64,000 bases of DNA from Vibrio sp. CB1-14 (GCF_040412085.2 NZ_CP115920.1:806001-870000), one strand, 5' to 3'; positions 34,264 to 44,390 are shown, counted from the first letter of the stretch. The notes: a model not told the origin generated them from the letters alone. A program made the numbers and translations.

Positions 34264-34656
34264 ATGCTACAACAGTACGAAAGACTCACAGAAGACGAGA
34301 AACTTTACCTGAAAAATCATCCTCATCATGTAGTTGCTATAGCTAGATCTAAAGATATTGCTTATGAGGAAACTAAAGTTCGATTTGGTTGTAACAGGTG
34401 CAATGACAAAAGCGATGCTTTTAGACATTGTTTTTGGTCAGCGATTTTGGCGAGAGATATTGGTTATAAGAATGCTTTAGAGTTTACATCAGCACATGAA
34501 AGCTCTGAGGACAACGACGCTTCAGAGAAGAATATGGATCTTCATAATAATCTTGTAGGGCTGAGGATTGGTTTATCAAGAGCAGGTGATGAAAAGTTGT
34601 CGCACTACTGTCGCACGGCTCTTTTGGTTGGGCGATTGAAGGTGCTTAGAGAATGA
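34264..34656 (+). CDS. Uncharacterised protein with DAFRH...AHE...MDLHNN signature (DUF6973-like)
   Basis: A 130-residue soluble protein with no signal peptide. The motifs DAFRHCFWSAILAR (about residues 51-64), TSAHES (about 79-84) and MDLHNNLVGLRIG (about 95-107) resemble the DUF6973 domain, which I know from uncharacterised bacterial proteins and from the ends of some large secreted proteins. This assignment is from memory and moderate. The conserved H, E, D and N residues suggest an enzyme or metal site. An AAGGAGG lies 8 bases before the ATG. The stop overlaps the start of the lipoprotein gene (ATGA). Its DNA is more AT-rich than its neighbours, and the pair lies between two copies of the secF 3' end. 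Confidence 0.65.
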   Translation: MLQQYERLTEDEKLYLKNHPHHVVAIARSKDIAYEETKVRFGCNRCNDKSDAFRHCFWSAILARDIGYKNALEFTSAHESSEDNDASEKNMDLHNNLVGLRIGLSRAGDEKLSHYCRTALLVGRLKVLRE

Positions 34657-34994
34657 AAAAACTAACATTACTCATAGTCACGTTATTGATATCAGCCTGT
34701 AGTGAGGAAGTTACTTTTACTAACTCTGAACGCTCATTTGATAGCAATATTTGGAAAAGTTCTCCGAACCAACGCTACAGCATGCTAGAGGATTTTTACA
34801 AGCAATCTGCCATGACTCTAGATAGTAGTGAAATTATTGATAAATTGGGTCAGCCTGACGCGTACTATTTATATGATGAGTTTCCGGCATACCGCTTGAG
34901 CGAAAGCCAAGATTGTCTAGTTGCATTTGTGATTGATCGCTCGACAAAAAAGGTCTCAGAAGTGTTATTAGAGCCTGAAGGATGTATGGACTAA
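34653..34994 (+). CDS. Small lipoprotein, unknown function
   Basis: A 113-residue protein with a lipoprotein signal (MKKLTLLIVTLLISAC); the lipobox LISAC gives C16 as the modified residue, and Ser at +2 favours the outer membrane. The mature part is acidic, with two more cysteines (in SQDCLVAF and EPEGCMD) that could form a disulfide. No family is recognised. It overlaps the preceding gene by 4 bases, so the two are translated together. A periplasmic lipoprotein coupled to a small possible enzyme is compatible with a toxin-immunity pair, but this is only a guess. Confidence 0.72.
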   Translation: MKKLTLLIVTLLISACSEEVTFTNSERSFDSNIWKSSPNQRYSMLEDFYKQSAMTLDSSEIIDKLGQPDAYYLYDEFPAYRLSESQDCLVAFVIDRSTKKVSEVLLEPEGCMD

Positions 34995-35029
34995 ATTACT
35001 TTGGTTTCTGAGCTCTCCTATTTACTAAA

Positions 35030-35120
35030 CATCTGCGCTAGCTCTGAAATAGGGCATCCAGAGAGAGCACCTAATGCCGCCACAGATTGAAAAAGAAGGC
35101 GCTGAGTTTGATGAGATGCC
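35030..35120 (+). repeat. 91-bp direct repeat, copy 2 (dead secF 3' end)
   Basis: Repeats bases 33977-34067 with three mismatches. In the secF frame it reads ALALK then TAG, so it cannot be a functional end. It marks the right border of the cassette that holds the two genes at 34264-34994. Confidence 0.96.
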
Positions 35121-35152
35121 TTAGGGTATTTCTGTCCGAGTGCAGTGATCCC

Positions 35153-35243
35153 GTCATCCCACTAGCCGTGCGCCTGCGTACGCAGGGATCTACTCACAGC
35201 GATCACCAAGCCTCGAATAGATTCCTGCCTACGCAGGAATGAC
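35153..35243. repeat. REP-like dispersed element, copy A
   Basis: Bounded by GTCAT at the left and ATGAC at the right. It contains TGCGTACGCAGGGATCTACT and CCTGCCTACGCAGGAATGAC, two short palindromes in mirror arrangement. The same core (TGCGTAGGCAGGGATCTACC, then GCGATC(A/G)CCAA) occurs at 62794-62849, so it is a dispersed non-coding repeat of the genome. Confidence 0.8.
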
Positions 35244-35264
35244 ACACATGTAAGCGACAAGCAC

Positions 35265-35293
35265 AAAAAAGCCACTCTTCGGAGTGGCTTTTC
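35265..35293 (+). terminator. Terminator behind the duplicated secF end
   Basis: AAAGCCACTC / GAGTGGCTTT with a short loop, followed by T-rich sequence. It is a candidate for the original secF terminator before the cassette arrived. Confidence 0.82.
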
Positions 35294-35353
35294 TTTTATC
35301 CAGGAAAAATGATTCTTAGTGAAAACACGTAACTTCCTTGGCACTAAACAAAA

Positions 35354-35378
35354 AAATCCCGACCATAGGTCGGGATTT
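35354..35378 (-). terminator. Terminator of suhB
   Basis: AAATCCCGACC / GGTCGGGATTT with loop ATA. On the minus strand it is followed by seven T, matching the direction of suhB. Confidence 0.88.
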
Positions 35379-35436
35379 CAAATTCAGCTGTGACGGGCTG
35401 TGCTTTCTTTTACGGAACTACTTAAGCTCTAAAGAA

Positions 35437-36240
35437 TTACTTAAGGATAGCTTCGTTACCGTTTTCACGGATGTGTTTTAGCATCGCTTTCACGCCGCGA
35501 GCGCTTGAAGCAACAACGTTACCAGACTTCATGTACTCAGTACCGCCAGAGAAGTCAGTCACGATAGCGCCAGCTTCACGAGCAATCAGTTCGCCTGCCG
35601 CCATGTCCCATGGTTTTAGACCAAGCTCGAAGTAACCGTCTAGACGACCCGCTGCAACGTAACATAGGTCTAGAGCTGCAGAGCCAGCACGACGGAAGTC
35701 AGAGCACTCGTTGAACATAGAAGACATGATCTTGAAGTAGCTTTCAGAATGTTGCTTCTGCTTGAATGGGAAGCCAGTACCGATAACAGTACCTTTGATA
35801 TCTTTAAGCTGAGTTACACGGATACGTGCATTGTTAAGCTGAGCGCCAGCACCACGTTGTGCAGTGAAAAGCTCGTTAACCATTGGGTCGTAAACACACG
35901 CTACTTCTGTTTTACCTTTGATGCGAACTGCAATAGATACAGCGAAAGTAGGAATGCCTCGAACGAAGTTATTAGTGCCATCCAGTGGGTCGATGATCCA
36001 TTGTACGTCACTATCTTTACCTTCAATGAGTCCACCCTCTTCAGCAATGATGCTGTGGTCTGGGTATGAAGCTTGGATAGTGCTGATGATGATTGCTTCG
36101 GCGTCTTTGTCTACGTTAGTAACAAAGTCATTAGTGCCTTTCTGTACTGACTCAATCTTGTCAGTGTTTTCTAGTGATTTAGCAATATGGTTGCCCGCTT
36201 TACGCGCAGCGCGTATAGCGATGTTTAGCATTGGATGCAT
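35437..36240 (-). CDS. suhB: Inositol-1-monophosphatase SuhB
   Basis: A 267-residue metal-dependent phosphatase of the inositol monophosphatase family. Metal ligands are E in IAEEGG and the aspartates of WIIDPLDGTNNF; AGSAALDLCYVAAGRLDGYFE and WDMAAGELIAREAGA complete the site. In E. coli SuhB also works in the rRNA transcription antitermination complex. It is divergent from trmJ, with about 175 bases between the genes. Confidence 0.96.
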   Translation of the reverse strand: MHPMLNIAIRAARKAGNHIAKSLENTDKIESVQKGTNDFVTNVDKDAEAIIISTIQASYPDHSIIAEEGGLIEGKDSDVQWIIDPLDGTNNFVRGIPTFAVSIAVRIKGKTEVACVYDPMVNELFTAQRGAGAQLNNARIRVTQLKDIKGTVIGTGFPFKQKQHSESYFKIMSSMFNECSDFRRAGSAALDLCYVAAGRLDGYFELGLKPWDMAAGELIAREAGAIVTDFSGGTEYMKSGNVVASSARGVKAMLKHIRENGNEAILK

Positions 36241-36417
36241 ACGAATTTTCCCAACGGATGTTAAAGAACAAAAAGCGGCGCGAAGTATACCAAAGATTTG
36301 GCAAAAGGGAAGTGGTTATTTTTTGTGCTGTTAATTTTATGAATAGAAAGATCCTGACTACTTTAGTCAAGATTATGTTACCATTCTGCGATTGTGTAAA
36401 ATGAGTGCAACGTGACA

Positions 36418-37149
36418 ATGCTAGACAACGTAAAAATCGTCCTGGTGGGGACTTCTCATTCTGGAAATATCGGCTCGGCAGCTCGAGCGATGAAGGTAAT
36501 GGGACTAAGCCAGATGGTGCTTGTGGACCCTCAATGTGAGGTAGACTCGCAGGCGGTTGCGTTGGCAGCGGGTGCGAGTGATATCGCGTTAGGTGCAAAA
36601 GTCGTTTCGACTTTAGAAGAAGCGGTGGAAGATTGCGGCCTAGTAGTTGGCTCAAGTGCACGCTCTCGTACTCTTGATTGGCCAATGATTGAACCACGTG
36701 AGTGCGGTAAAAAGTTTGCGGTCGAAGGCGAAAAGCATGCGGTGGCATTGGTATTTGGGCGCGAGCGCACCGGCTTAACCAATGACGAGCTGCAGCTGTG
36801 TCATTATCATACGTGTATTCCCGCAAACCCAGAATACAGTTCGCTCAATCTTGCTATGGCGGTGCAAACACTGAGCTATGAAGTAAGAGTTGCGCATTTA
36901 GAGCGAGAAGCTCAGCAGTACTCAGAGCCAAGTGAAGTCGATTATCCGCGTCACAAAGAACTGGAATTATTCTACCAACACCTTGAAAAAGTCATTATGG
37001 ATACCCAGTTTATCTCGAAGGAGAAGCCGGGGCTTGTCATGAATAAGTTGCGAAGAATGTTTAGTCGAGCACGTCCTGAAACCACGGAAATCAATACGTT
37101 GCGCGGTATTTTAACCTCAGTTGAAAAAGCGATAGGGGTTAAAGAATAA
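36418..37149 (+). CDS. trmJ: tRNA (cytidine/uridine-2'-O)-methyltransferase TrmJ
   Basis: A 243-residue SPOUT methyltransferase that methylates the ribose of nucleotide 32 in tRNAs. The N-terminus [20 protein letters not shown], with the conserved [14 protein letters not shown], and the knot region [26 protein letters not shown] are characteristic. A GTG two codons earlier (36412) is possible, but E. coli TrmJ starts at the equivalent ATG. As in E. coli it stands directly before iscR. Confidence 0.95.
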   Translation: MLDNVKIVLVGTSHSGNIGSAARAMKVMGLSQMVLVDPQCEVDSQAVALAAGASDIALGAKVVSTLEEAVEDCGLVVGSSARSRTLDWPMIEPRECGKKFAVEGEKHAVALVFGRERTGLTNDELQLCHYHTCIPANPEYSSLNLAMAVQTLSYEVRVAHLEREAQQYSEPSEVDYPRHKELELFYQHLEKVIMDTQFISKEKPGLVMNKLRRMFSRARPETTEINTLRGILTSVEKAIGVKE

Positions 37150-37170
37150 CCATTTCTTTTATTGGGTTAA

Positions 37171-37220
37171 ATACCTGAGTATTTTAGTCAATTAAATACT
37201 TGACTAAAATACTCAGGTAT
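37171..37220 (+). promoter_or_regulatory. Paired IscR type-1 operator
   Basis: Bases 37196-37220 closely match the IscR type-1 consensus (ATA...GACT...AGTC-like...TAT). The left half, 37171-37191, is the exact reverse complement of 37200-37220, so two sites face each other with 21-base perfect arms and an 8-base spacer. It lies 40 bases before iscR and should allow [2Fe-2S]-IscR to repress the operon. Confidence 0.85.
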
Positions 37221-37260
37221 GAAAATATTTATGCCACATAATCAATGTGGATAGTGTGAT

Positions 37261-37767
37261 ATGAGACTTACATCAAAAGGAAGATATGCAGTAACAGCGA
37301 TGCTTGATGTCGCACTGCACTCACAGCAAAGCCCAGTACCTCTAGCTGACATCTCAGAACGTCAAGGTATCTCTTTGTCTTATCTAGAACAGCTGTTCTC
37401 CAAACTTCGCAAAGCGGGCTTGGTGGCGAGTGTTCGTGGTCCAGGTGGTGGTTACCGCTTAGGCGCAGAAGCCAACGAGATTTCAATCGGTACTGTCATC
37501 GCTGCAGTTGATGAGTCCGTTGATGCAACAAAATGCGCTGGCAAAGGAGATTGCCAGGGTGGTACACGTTGCCTCACACACACACTGTGGAGAGATTTAA
37601 GCTCTCGCATCAGTGACTTCCTAAACAACATCACTCTTGGTGAGCTGATGGTAGATAACGAAGTATTAGAAATTTCAGACCGACAAGACGTAGATCTCGC
37701 GGTAAATCATGGGTTCTCAAGAAAAAGTACAAGCACCGCACCCATCGGAATCAATGTTCGCTCGTAG
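37261..37767 (+). CDS. iscR: Fe-S cluster assembly regulator IscR
   Basis: A 168-residue Rrf2-family repressor. The winged helix occupies the N-terminus ([37 protein letters not shown]). Cluster ligands are C92, C98 and C104 with H107 as the fourth, as in E. coli. With a [2Fe-2S] cluster it represses the isc operon; the apo form controls other sites. A double operator precedes it. iscS follows after 28 bases. Confidence 0.98.
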   Translation: MRLTSKGRYAVTAMLDVALHSQQSPVPLADISERQGISLSYLEQLFSKLRKAGLVASVRGPGGGYRLGAEANEISIGTVIAAVDESVDATKCAGKGDCQGGTRCLTHTLWRDLSSRISDFLNNITLGELMVDNEVLEISDRQDVDLAVNHGFSRKSTSTAPIGINVRS

Positions 37768-37795
37768 TAGTGTCGCTTATACATTGGAGTAAAGA

Positions 37796-39010
37796 ATGAA
37801 ACTGCCTATTTATCTAGACTACTCTGCCACTTGCCCTGTCGATCCAAGGGTTGCAGAAAAAATGGTTCAATACATGACGATGGACGGTACCTTTGGTAAC
37901 CCAGCGTCACGTTCTCACCGTTTTGGTTGGCAAGCAGAAGAAGCAGTAGATAACGCTCGTGAACAGATCGCTGATCTGTTGAACGCAGACCCTCGCGAAG
38001 TCGTATTTACGTCTGGCGCTACTGAATCTGACAACCTTGCTATCAAAGGTGCAGCGCACTTCTACAGCAAGAAAGGTAAGCACATCATCACGGTTAAGAC
38101 TGAGCACAAAGCAGTTCTTGACCCATGCCGTCAGCTTGAGCGTGAAGGCTTCGAAGTGACCTACCTTGAACCTGAATCAAACGGTATTGTTGACCTAGCT
38201 AAACTAGAAGCGGCGATGCGTGAAGACACAGTGCTTGTGTCAATCATGCACGTAAACAACGAAATCGGTGTTGTACAAGACATTACAGCTATCGGCGAAC
38301 TTTGCCGTAGCAAGAAAATCGTATTCCACGTAGACGCAGCGCAATCTGCAGGCAAACTGCCTATCGACGTTCAAGAAATGAAGGTTGATCTGATTTCAAT
38401 GTCTGCTCATAAAGCATACGGCCCTAAAGGTATTGGTGCGCTTTACGTGCGTCGTAAGCCACGTATTCGTCTAGAAGCGCAAATGCACGGTGGCGGTCAT
38501 GAGCGTGGTTTCCGCTCTGGCACATTACCTACGCACCAGATCGTGGGTATGGGAGAAGCCTTTGCTATCGCTAAGCAAGATATGCAGAAAGACTACGACC
38601 ACGCAAAAGCATTGCGTGACCGTCTACTGAACGGCGTTAAAGATCTTGAAGCCGTGACAGTCAATGGTGACCTAGAGCAGCGTGTTCCACACAACCTAAA
38701 CGTAAGCTTTGCGTTCGTTGAGGGTGAGTCGCTACTAATGTCGCTTAAAGACTTGGCAGTATCTTCTGGTTCTGCATGTACATCAGCAAGTCTAGAGCCT
38801 TCATATGTGCTGCGTGCACTTGGCCTTAACGATGAGCTAGCACACAGCTCGGTTCGCTTCTCATTTGGTCGTTTCACCACAGAAGAAGACATCGACTTTG
38901 CGATTGAGCAGATCAGAACAGCAGTAAACAAATTACGTGACATGTCTCCTCTATGGGATATGTATAAAGAAGGGATTGACCTAGACACGGTTGAGTGGGC
39001 ACACCACTAA
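37796..39010 (+). CDS. iscS: Cysteine desulfurase IscS
   Basis: A 404-residue PLP enzyme that takes sulfur from cysteine for Fe-S clusters, thiamine and tRNA thiolation. The PLP lysine is K206 in [10 protein letters not shown] and the catalytic C328 is in [15 protein letters not shown], the same positions and length as in E. coli. GGAGTAAAG precedes the ATG. Second gene of the isc operon. Confidence 0.99.
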   Translation: MKLPIYLDYSATCPVDPRVAEKMVQYMTMDGTFGNPASRSHRFGWQAEEAVDNAREQIADLLNADPREVVFTSGATESDNLAIKGAAHFYSKKGKHIITVKTEHKAVLDPCRQLEREGFEVTYLEPESNGIVDLAKLEAAMREDTVLVSIMHVNNEIGVVQDITAIGELCRSKKIVFHVDAAQSAGKLPIDVQEMKVDLISMSAHKAYGPKGIGALYVRRKPRIRLEAQMHGGGHERGFRSGTLPTHQIVGMGEAFAIAKQDMQKDYDHAKALRDRLLNGVKDLEAVTVNGDLEQRVPHNLNVSFAFVEGESLLMSLKDLAVSSGSACTSASLEPSYVLRALGLNDELAHSSVRFSFGRFTTEEDIDFAIEQIRTAVNKLRDMSPLWDMYKEGIDLDTVEWAHH

Positions 39011-39043
39011 TCTCACGGAAGTAGAGGATTCGAGGAAGTTATT

Positions 39044-39424
39044 ATGGCGTATAGTGAAAAAGTAATTGACCACTATGAGAACCCACGCAACGTAGGTTCA
39101 TTTGATAAGAATGATCCGGCTGTGGGAAGTGGTATGGTTGGCGCACCAGCTTGTGGTGACGTAATGAAACTGCAGATCAAGGTGACACCAGAAGGTATCA
39201 TCGAAGATGCTAAGTTTAAGACCTACGGCTGTGGTTCAGCGATCGCGTCAAGCTCACTGGTTACTGAATGGGTTAAAGGCAAATCGATCGATGAAGCAGC
39301 AGCTATCAAAAATGCTGAAATTGCAGAAGAGCTAGAGTTGCCACCAGTGAAAGTACACTGCTCAATTCTTGCTGAAGATGCAATCAAAGCAGCGGTTGCA
39401 GACTACAAGAAAAAGCACGACTAA
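39044..39424 (+). CDS. iscU: Fe-S cluster scaffold IscU
   Basis: A 126-residue scaffold on which clusters are built. The three cluster cysteines are C37 (APACGDV), C63 (YGCGSA) and C106 (KVHCSIL); the HscA-binding motif LPPVK precedes the last. Length is as in E. coli (128). It is placed between iscS and iscA in the normal operon order. Confidence 0.99.
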   Translation: MAYSEKVIDHYENPRNVGSFDKNDPAVGSGMVGAPACGDVMKLQIKVTPEGIIEDAKFKTYGCGSAIASSSLVTEWVKGKSIDEAAAIKNAEIAEELELPPVKVHCSILAEDAIKAAVADYKKKHD

Positions 39425-39497
39425 ACTGCTTGGATAACCGAGCCCTTTAGCTTTATTAGATACAGTATCATCAAGAGAAACGAACAAAGGTTGTAGT

Positions 39498-39821
39498 ATG
39501 GCCATCTCAATGACAGACGCAGCAGCGAGCCGAGTTAAGACATTTTTAGATAATCGCGGCAAAGGTATTGGACTACGCTTAGGTGTAAAGACCACGGGTT
39601 GCTCTGGTATGGCTTACGTTCTTGAGTTCGTTGATGATCTGGATGAAGGTGATTCAGTGTTTGAGCACTCAGGTGTGAAAGTGATCATCGATGCTAAGAG
39701 CTTGGTTTATCTAGATGGCACAGAGCTCGATTATGTAAAAGAAGGCTTGAACGAAGGTTTTGAGTTCAACAACCCAAATGCGAAAGGCGAGTGTGGTTGT
39801 GGTGAAAGCTTTAATGTTTAA
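39498..39821 (+). CDS. iscA: Fe-S cluster assembly protein IscA
   Basis: A 107-residue A-type carrier with the three invariant cysteines in TTGCSGMAY (about residue 35) and the C-terminal GECGCGESF (about 99 and 101). It binds iron or a cluster and passes it on to target proteins. It is 73 bases after iscU in the isc operon. Confidence 0.98.
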   Translation: MAISMTDAAASRVKTFLDNRGKGIGLRLGVKTTGCSGMAYVLEFVDDLDEGDSVFEHSGVKVIIDAKSLVYLDGTELDYVKEGLNEGFEFNNPNAKGECGCGESFNV

Positions 39822-39877
39822 CCTTTGACGAGCTTGGCTGTTGTATCGGTCAAGCTCATTAGTTGCGAGTCAATGCT

Positions 39878-40393
39878 ATGAACCATTTCGAATTATTTGG
39901 GCTACCTGTTCAGTTTCAGTTGGACGGTAGCCTTCTTTCTTCTCAGTTCCGAGAACTGCAAAAACGCTTTCACCCAGACAACTTCGCCACTGCCTCTGAG
40001 CGCGACCGCTTACTTGCAGTGCAGAAGGCTGCGCAGATTAATGATGCCTATGAAGTGCTGAAAAAGCCTATCTCTCGCGCCGAATATCTGTTGGCGGAGA
40101 ACGGTGTCGATATTCGCGCTGAGCAGCAGACATTGCAAGATCCATTGTTCTTAATGGAGCAGATGGAACTTCGAGAAGAATTGGAAGATCTCGCGTCTTC
40201 AAGTGACCCTGAATCAGAACTTTTTGACTTTGAAGCTAAGGTCAGCAAAATGTTCAAGGTACAGTTATCAGAATTAGAAGGTCAGCTTTCGCAAGCTGAA
40301 TGGCCTGTCGCTGCTGATAGCGTTAGAAAACTAAAATTTATCGCCAAGTTGCAAAGAGAAATAGAACAGCTAGAAGATAAGCTGCTTGGTTAA
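39878..40393 (+). CDS. hscB: Co-chaperone HscB
   Basis: A 171-residue J-domain protein that brings IscU to HscA. The HPD motif is in RFHPDNFAT (about residues 32-40) and the C-terminal half is the helical IscU-binding domain. Start at 39878 (MNHFELFGLP) matches the family; the frame runs back to 39863 but lacks homology there. Confidence 0.97.
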   Translation: MNHFELFGLPVQFQLDGSLLSSQFRELQKRFHPDNFATASERDRLLAVQKAAQINDAYEVLKKPISRAEYLLAENGVDIRAEQQTLQDPLFLMEQMELREELEDLASSSDPESELFDFEAKVSKMFKVQLSELEGQLSQAEWPVAADSVRKLKFIAKLQREIEQLEDKLLG

Positions 40394-40416
40394 TGGAAGC
40401 TCCCAAGGATATTTGA

Positions 40417-42267
40417 ATGGCATTACTTCAAATCGCAGAGCCGGGTCAAAGCTCCGCGCCACACGAACATAAACTGGCAGCGGGCATCGACCTAGGTACG
40501 ACCAACTCCCTTGTCGCGACAGTAAGAAGTGGTGAAGCCGCGACATTACCAGATGCCAACGGCAATAAGATCCTCCCATCAGCGGTTCGCTATGCGGATG
40601 ACAGTATCACTGTCGGTATTGAAGCTCGTGATAACGCAGCACTTGATCCTGTTAACACCATCATTTCTGTGAAGCGTCTACTCGGCCGTTCACTTGCAGA
40701 CGTGCAGGCTCGTTACCCGTCAATGCCATATTTACTGACAGAAAGTGATAATGGTTTGCCCGTTCTGCAAACCGCAGGCGGCGCAAAGAACCCGATTCAA
40801 GTCTCTTCTGACATTCTTAAAACACTTGGCAAGCGCGCAGAAGACTCTCTTGGTGGCGAGTTGGCTGGCGTGGTGATTACGGTTCCGGCGTATTTCGATG
40901 ATGCTCAGCGTCAAGGCACCAAAGATGCTGCAAACCTAGCGGGTATGCATGTATTGCGTCTTCTTAATGAACCGACTGCTGCAGCTATTGCTTATGGGCT
41001 AGACAGTGGCCAAGAAGGCGTGATTGCAGTGTATGACCTAGGTGGTGGTACCTTCGATATCTCTATCCTGCGTTTATCGCGCGGTGTATTTGAAGTACTG
41101 GCGACTGGCGGTGATTCCGCACTGGGCGGCGATGACTTTGACCACCTCGTTGCCGACCACTTGCAGCAGCAAGCTGGCAAGTCTGAGCTTAATGCTCATG
41201 AGCAACGTGAACTACTGGACGCAGCTACACAGGCCAAAATCGATCTGAGCCAAAATGACGTTGCGACGGTAAACGTTCTCGGCTGGCAGGGTGAACTGAC
41301 GAAGGCTCAGTTTGAAGACCTAATTCGTCCGCTTGTGAAAAAGACCCTGCTTTCATGTCGCCGTGCATTGAAAGATGCTGAAGTTGATGCAGAAGATGTT
41401 CTAGAAGTTGTCATGGTTGGCGGTTCAACTCGTACACCATTGGTTCGTGAAATGGTTGGTGACTTCTTTGGTAAAACGCCACTGACCAACATCAACCCAG
41501 ATGAAGTTGTCGCAATTGGTGCGGCGATTCAAGCGGACATTCTTGCAGGTAACAAGCCCGACTCTGAGATGCTGCTGTTGGACGTTCTTCCACTGTCATT
41601 GGGTATTGAAACCATGGGTGGTTTGGTCGAGAAGATCGTTCCACGCAACACTACGATTCCCGTGGCACGTGCCCAAGAATTTACCACATTCAAAGACGGT
41701 CAAACGGCGATGTCTGTGCACATAGTGCAAGGTGAGCGTGAAATGGTGGACGATTGCCGTTCATTGGCTCGTTTCTCACTCAAAGGTATTCCTCCTATGG
41801 CAGCAGGTGCCGCACACATTCGAGTGACGTACCAAGTTGATGCGGACGGTCTACTGTCTGTAACAGCGATGGAGAAGAGCACGGGTGTTCAGTCGGAAAT
41901 CCAGGTGAAACCATCTTACGGTCTCAGCGATGATGAAGTGACCAACATGCTCAAAGACTCGATGACTTATGCCAAAGATGACATGTTAGCGCGTGCATTG
42001 GCCGAGCAGCGTGTTGAAGCTGATCGAGTGATTGAAGGTCTTATCGCTGCGATGCAAGCGGACGGTGATACACTTCTAAACGAAGAAGAAAAACAGGCAT
42101 TGGTTACAGCGATTGAAGCTCTGATTGAACTTCGCAATGGCGATGACGCCGATGCTATTGAACAAGGTATTAAAGACACTGATAAAGCGAGCCAAGAGTT
42201 TGCGTCACGTCGAATGGACAAATCCATCCGTGAAGCATTGGCGGGTCAATCAGTTGATAACATTTAG
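40417..42267 (+). CDS. hscA: Fe-S assembly chaperone HscA
   Basis: A 616-residue Hsp70 dedicated to IscU. The nucleotide-binding domain shows [30 protein letters not shown] and [18 protein letters not shown]; the substrate-binding domain follows after the linker [22 protein letters not shown] stretch. Length equals that of E. coli HscA (616). It releases the cluster from IscU with HscB. Confidence 0.98.
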   Translation: MALLQIAEPGQSSAPHEHKLAAGIDLGTTNSLVATVRSGEAATLPDANGNKILPSAVRYADDSITVGIEARDNAALDPVNTIISVKRLLGRSLADVQARYPSMPYLLTESDNGLPVLQTAGGAKNPIQVSSDILKTLGKRAEDSLGGELAGVVITVPAYFDDAQRQGTKDAANLAGMHVLRLLNEPTAAAIAYGLDSGQEGVIAVYDLGGGTFDISILRLSRGVFEVLATGGDSALGGDDFDHLVADHLQQQAGKSELNAHEQRELLDAATQAKIDLSQNDVATVNVLGWQGELTKAQFEDLIRPLVKKTLLSCRRALKDAEVDAEDVLEVVMVGGSTRTPLVREMVGDFFGKTPLTNINPDEVVAIGAAIQADILAGNKPDSEMLLLDVLPLSLGIETMGGLVEKIVPRNTTIPVARAQEFTTFKDGQTAMSVHIVQGEREMVDDCRSLARFSLKGIPPMAAGAAHIRVTYQVDADGLLSVTAMEKSTGVQSEIQVKPSYGLSDDEVTNMLKDSMTYAKDDMLARALAEQRVEADRVIEGLIAAMQADGDTLLNEEEKQALVTAIEALIELRNGDDADAIEQGIKDTDKASQEFASRRMDKSIREALAGQSVDNI

Positions 42268-42285
42268 ATCGAGGACTAAGTAGTC

Positions 42286-42624
42286 ATGCCAAAAATTGTT
42301 GTTCTGCCCCATGAAGATCTCTGCCCAGAAGGCGCAGTGTTAGAGGCAAATGAAGGCGAAACTGTATTAGACGTAGCGCTAAAGAACGGTATTGGAATTG
42401 AGCACGCTTGTGAAAAGTCGTGTGCATGTACCACTTGTCACGTCATCATCCGTGAAGGGTTTGATTCACTAGAAGAGAGTGAAGAGCTTGAAGACGATAT
42501 GCTTGATAAAGCATGGGGTTTAGAGCCTGAGTCGCGTCTAGGTTGCCAAGCGGTCGTTGCGGATGAAGATCTTGTGGTAGAGATTCCAAAGTACACCCTA
42601 AACCACGCATCTGAAGATCACTAA
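42286..42624 (+). CDS. fdx: Adrenodoxin-type [2Fe-2S] ferredoxin
   Basis: A 112-residue ferredoxin of the isc operon that supplies electrons for cluster assembly. The ligands are in CEKSCACTTCHV and the later LGCQAVV, the C-X5-C-X2-C...C pattern. It is 18 bases after hscA. Confidence 0.98.
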   Translation: MPKIVVLPHEDLCPEGAVLEANEGETVLDVALKNGIGIEHACEKSCACTTCHVIIREGFDSLEESEELEDDMLDKAWGLEPESRLGCQAVVADEDLVVEIPKYTLNHASEDH

Positions 42625-42639
42625 TTAACTGGAGGATTC

Positions 42640-42840
42640 ATGAGCTTAAAATGGACTGACTCTCGTGATATCGCTATCGAGCTGTGCGATCAATTCCCAG
42701 AAACCGACCCAAAAACGGTTCGTTTCACAGATTTGCATAAATGGATTACGGACTTGGAAGACTTTGATGACGATCCTAATCGCTCAAATGAAAAAATCCT
42801 CGAAGCTGTGATTTTATGCTGGATGGATGAGTACGATTAA
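42640..42840 (+). CDS. iscX: Fe-S assembly protein IscX
   Basis: A 66-residue acidic protein ([20 protein letters not shown]...CWMDEYD) that binds IscS and modulates its activity, possibly as an iron sensor. Length is the same as E. coli IscX. GGAGG precedes the ATG by about 6 bases. It is the last gene of the isc operon and a terminator follows. Confidence 0.97.
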   Translation: MSLKWTDSRDIAIELCDQFPETDPKTVRFTDLHKWITDLEDFDDDPNRSNEKILEAVILCWMDEYD

Positions 42841-42863
42841 ACAGACTCACTAGTTAGTTTTAC

Positions 42864-42890
42864 AAAAACGGGCCTTTGGCCCGTTTTTTT
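42864..42890 (+). terminator. Terminator of the isc operon
   Basis: AACGGGCC / GGCCCGTT with loop TTT, then seven T, 24 bases after iscX. Confidence 0.92.
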
Positions 42891-43042
42891 GTCGCACCAT
42901 GTTACATTGTTATTAATTCCCATGGTGCAGTCATTGGTATTGTCTCTACATAGTGATAACATCATTTGATACACAGAATGCGACACAGCAGCTGAACTCA
43001 ATCGGCAAGCTGCAATAATTAGATTTAAGACAAGGAGAGACC

Positions 43043-44338
43043 ATGTCTAGCACAATGTCGGTATTTATTAGCCAAGAAGCGGCAGCGCCACAATGGGGCG
43101 AAAAGGCTATCATTTCATTCTCGGAGCAAGGTGCGACAATCCACATCGGTGAAGGTCACGATCTTGGCGCGATCCAACGCGCGGCTCGCAAGTTAGATTC
43201 ACAAGGCATTTCAAACGCCACACTTGCAGGCGAAGGTTGGGATTTAGAGTCTTCTTGGGCGTTTTATCAAGGTTACCGTAATTCTAAGAAAAGCACTCAA
43301 GTTGAGCTTGCTGAACTAAACGAGCAAGATAAGAAAGAGCTAGACGCGCGCATCAAGGCGTCTGATTGGACGCGTGACATCATTAATAAAAGCGCAGAAG
43401 AAGTCGCACCGCGTCAACTGGCAACAATGGCGGCAGAATTCATTAAGTCAGCAGATCCAAAGCATGTGACTTACCGCATCGTTAAAGACAAAGATCTACT
43501 AACTGAGGGTTGGGAAGGCATTTTTGCTGTTGGTCGTGGCTCTGAGCGCACCTCTGCGATGCTACAACTGGATTACAACCCGACTGGTGATGAAAACGCG
43601 CCAGTATTTGCTTGTTTAGTGGGTAAGGGTATTACCTTTGATTCAGGTGGCTACAGTCTAAAACCGTCGAACTTTATGACGGCAATGAAAGCAGATATGG
43701 GCGGTGCGGGAACCATTACTGGTGGTCTAGGTCTTGCAATCATGCGTGGCCTAAACAAGCGTGTAAAACTGATCCTCTGCTGTGCTGAAAACATGGTATC
43801 GGGTCGCGCGCTCAAGTTAGGTGACGTAATTACCTATAAAAATGGTAAGACGGTAGAAATCATGAATACCGACGCAGAAGGCCGTTTGGTATTGGCTGAT
43901 GGTCTTATCTACGCTAGCGAACAAAACCCAGAGCTTATTATCGACTGTGCGACACTTACAGGCGCAGCTAAAAACGCACTTGGCAATGATTATCACGCCA
44001 TCATGTCATTTGATGACGAGCTAACGCATCAAGCGCTAACGAATGCGAACCAAGAGAAGGAAGGCTTATGGCCTCTACCATTGGCAGACTTCCATCGCGG
44101 CATGCTGCCATCGAACTTTGCTGATTTGTCGAACATCAGCAGTGGTGACTACTCTCCGGGCGCAAGCACGGCAGCGGCATTCCTGTCTTACTTTGTGGAA
44201 GACTATAAGAAAGGTTGGTTGCACTTCGATTGTGCTGGTACTTACCGTAAGTCGGGAACTGACAAATGGTCTGCTGGTGCAACCGGCATGGGTGTGCGCA
44301 CACTCGCTCGTTTGCTAACCGAGCAGGCTAACAAGTAA
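43043..44338 (+). CDS. pepB: Aminopeptidase B
   Basis: A 431-residue M17 leucyl-aminopeptidase of the PepB branch. The two-metal active site lies in [29 protein letters not shown] and the family signature [14 protein letters not shown]. It forms hexamers and removes N-terminal residues from peptides in the cytoplasm. It follows iscX as in E. coli but has its own leader after the isc terminator. AAGGAGAG precedes the ATG. Confidence 0.96.
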   Translation: MSSTMSVFISQEAAAPQWGEKAIISFSEQGATIHIGEGHDLGAIQRAARKLDSQGISNATLAGEGWDLESSWAFYQGYRNSKKSTQVELAELNEQDKKELDARIKASDWTRDIINKSAEEVAPRQLATMAAEFIKSADPKHVTYRIVKDKDLLTEGWEGIFAVGRGSERTSAMLQLDYNPTGDENAPVFACLVGKGITFDSGGYSLKPSNFMTAMKADMGGAGTITGGLGLAIMRGLNKRVKLILCCAENMVSGRALKLGDVITYKNGKTVEIMNTDAEGRLVLADGLIYASEQNPELIIDCATLTGAAKNALGNDYHAIMSFDDELTHQALTNANQEKEGLWPLPLADFHRGMLPSNFADLSNISSGDYSPGASTAAAFLSYFVEDYKKGWLHFDCAGTYRKSGTDKWSAGATGMGVRTLARLLTEQANK

Positions 44339-44390
44339 TTCAAGAAAATTATTACTAATAAAAGAACAACACGAAAGAAAAGGAACACCA

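Noticed and set aside
36200..36826. A 208-codon minus-strand frame over trmJ and the suhB leader
   Set aside because: Antisense to the conserved trmJ, low-complexity and without homology.
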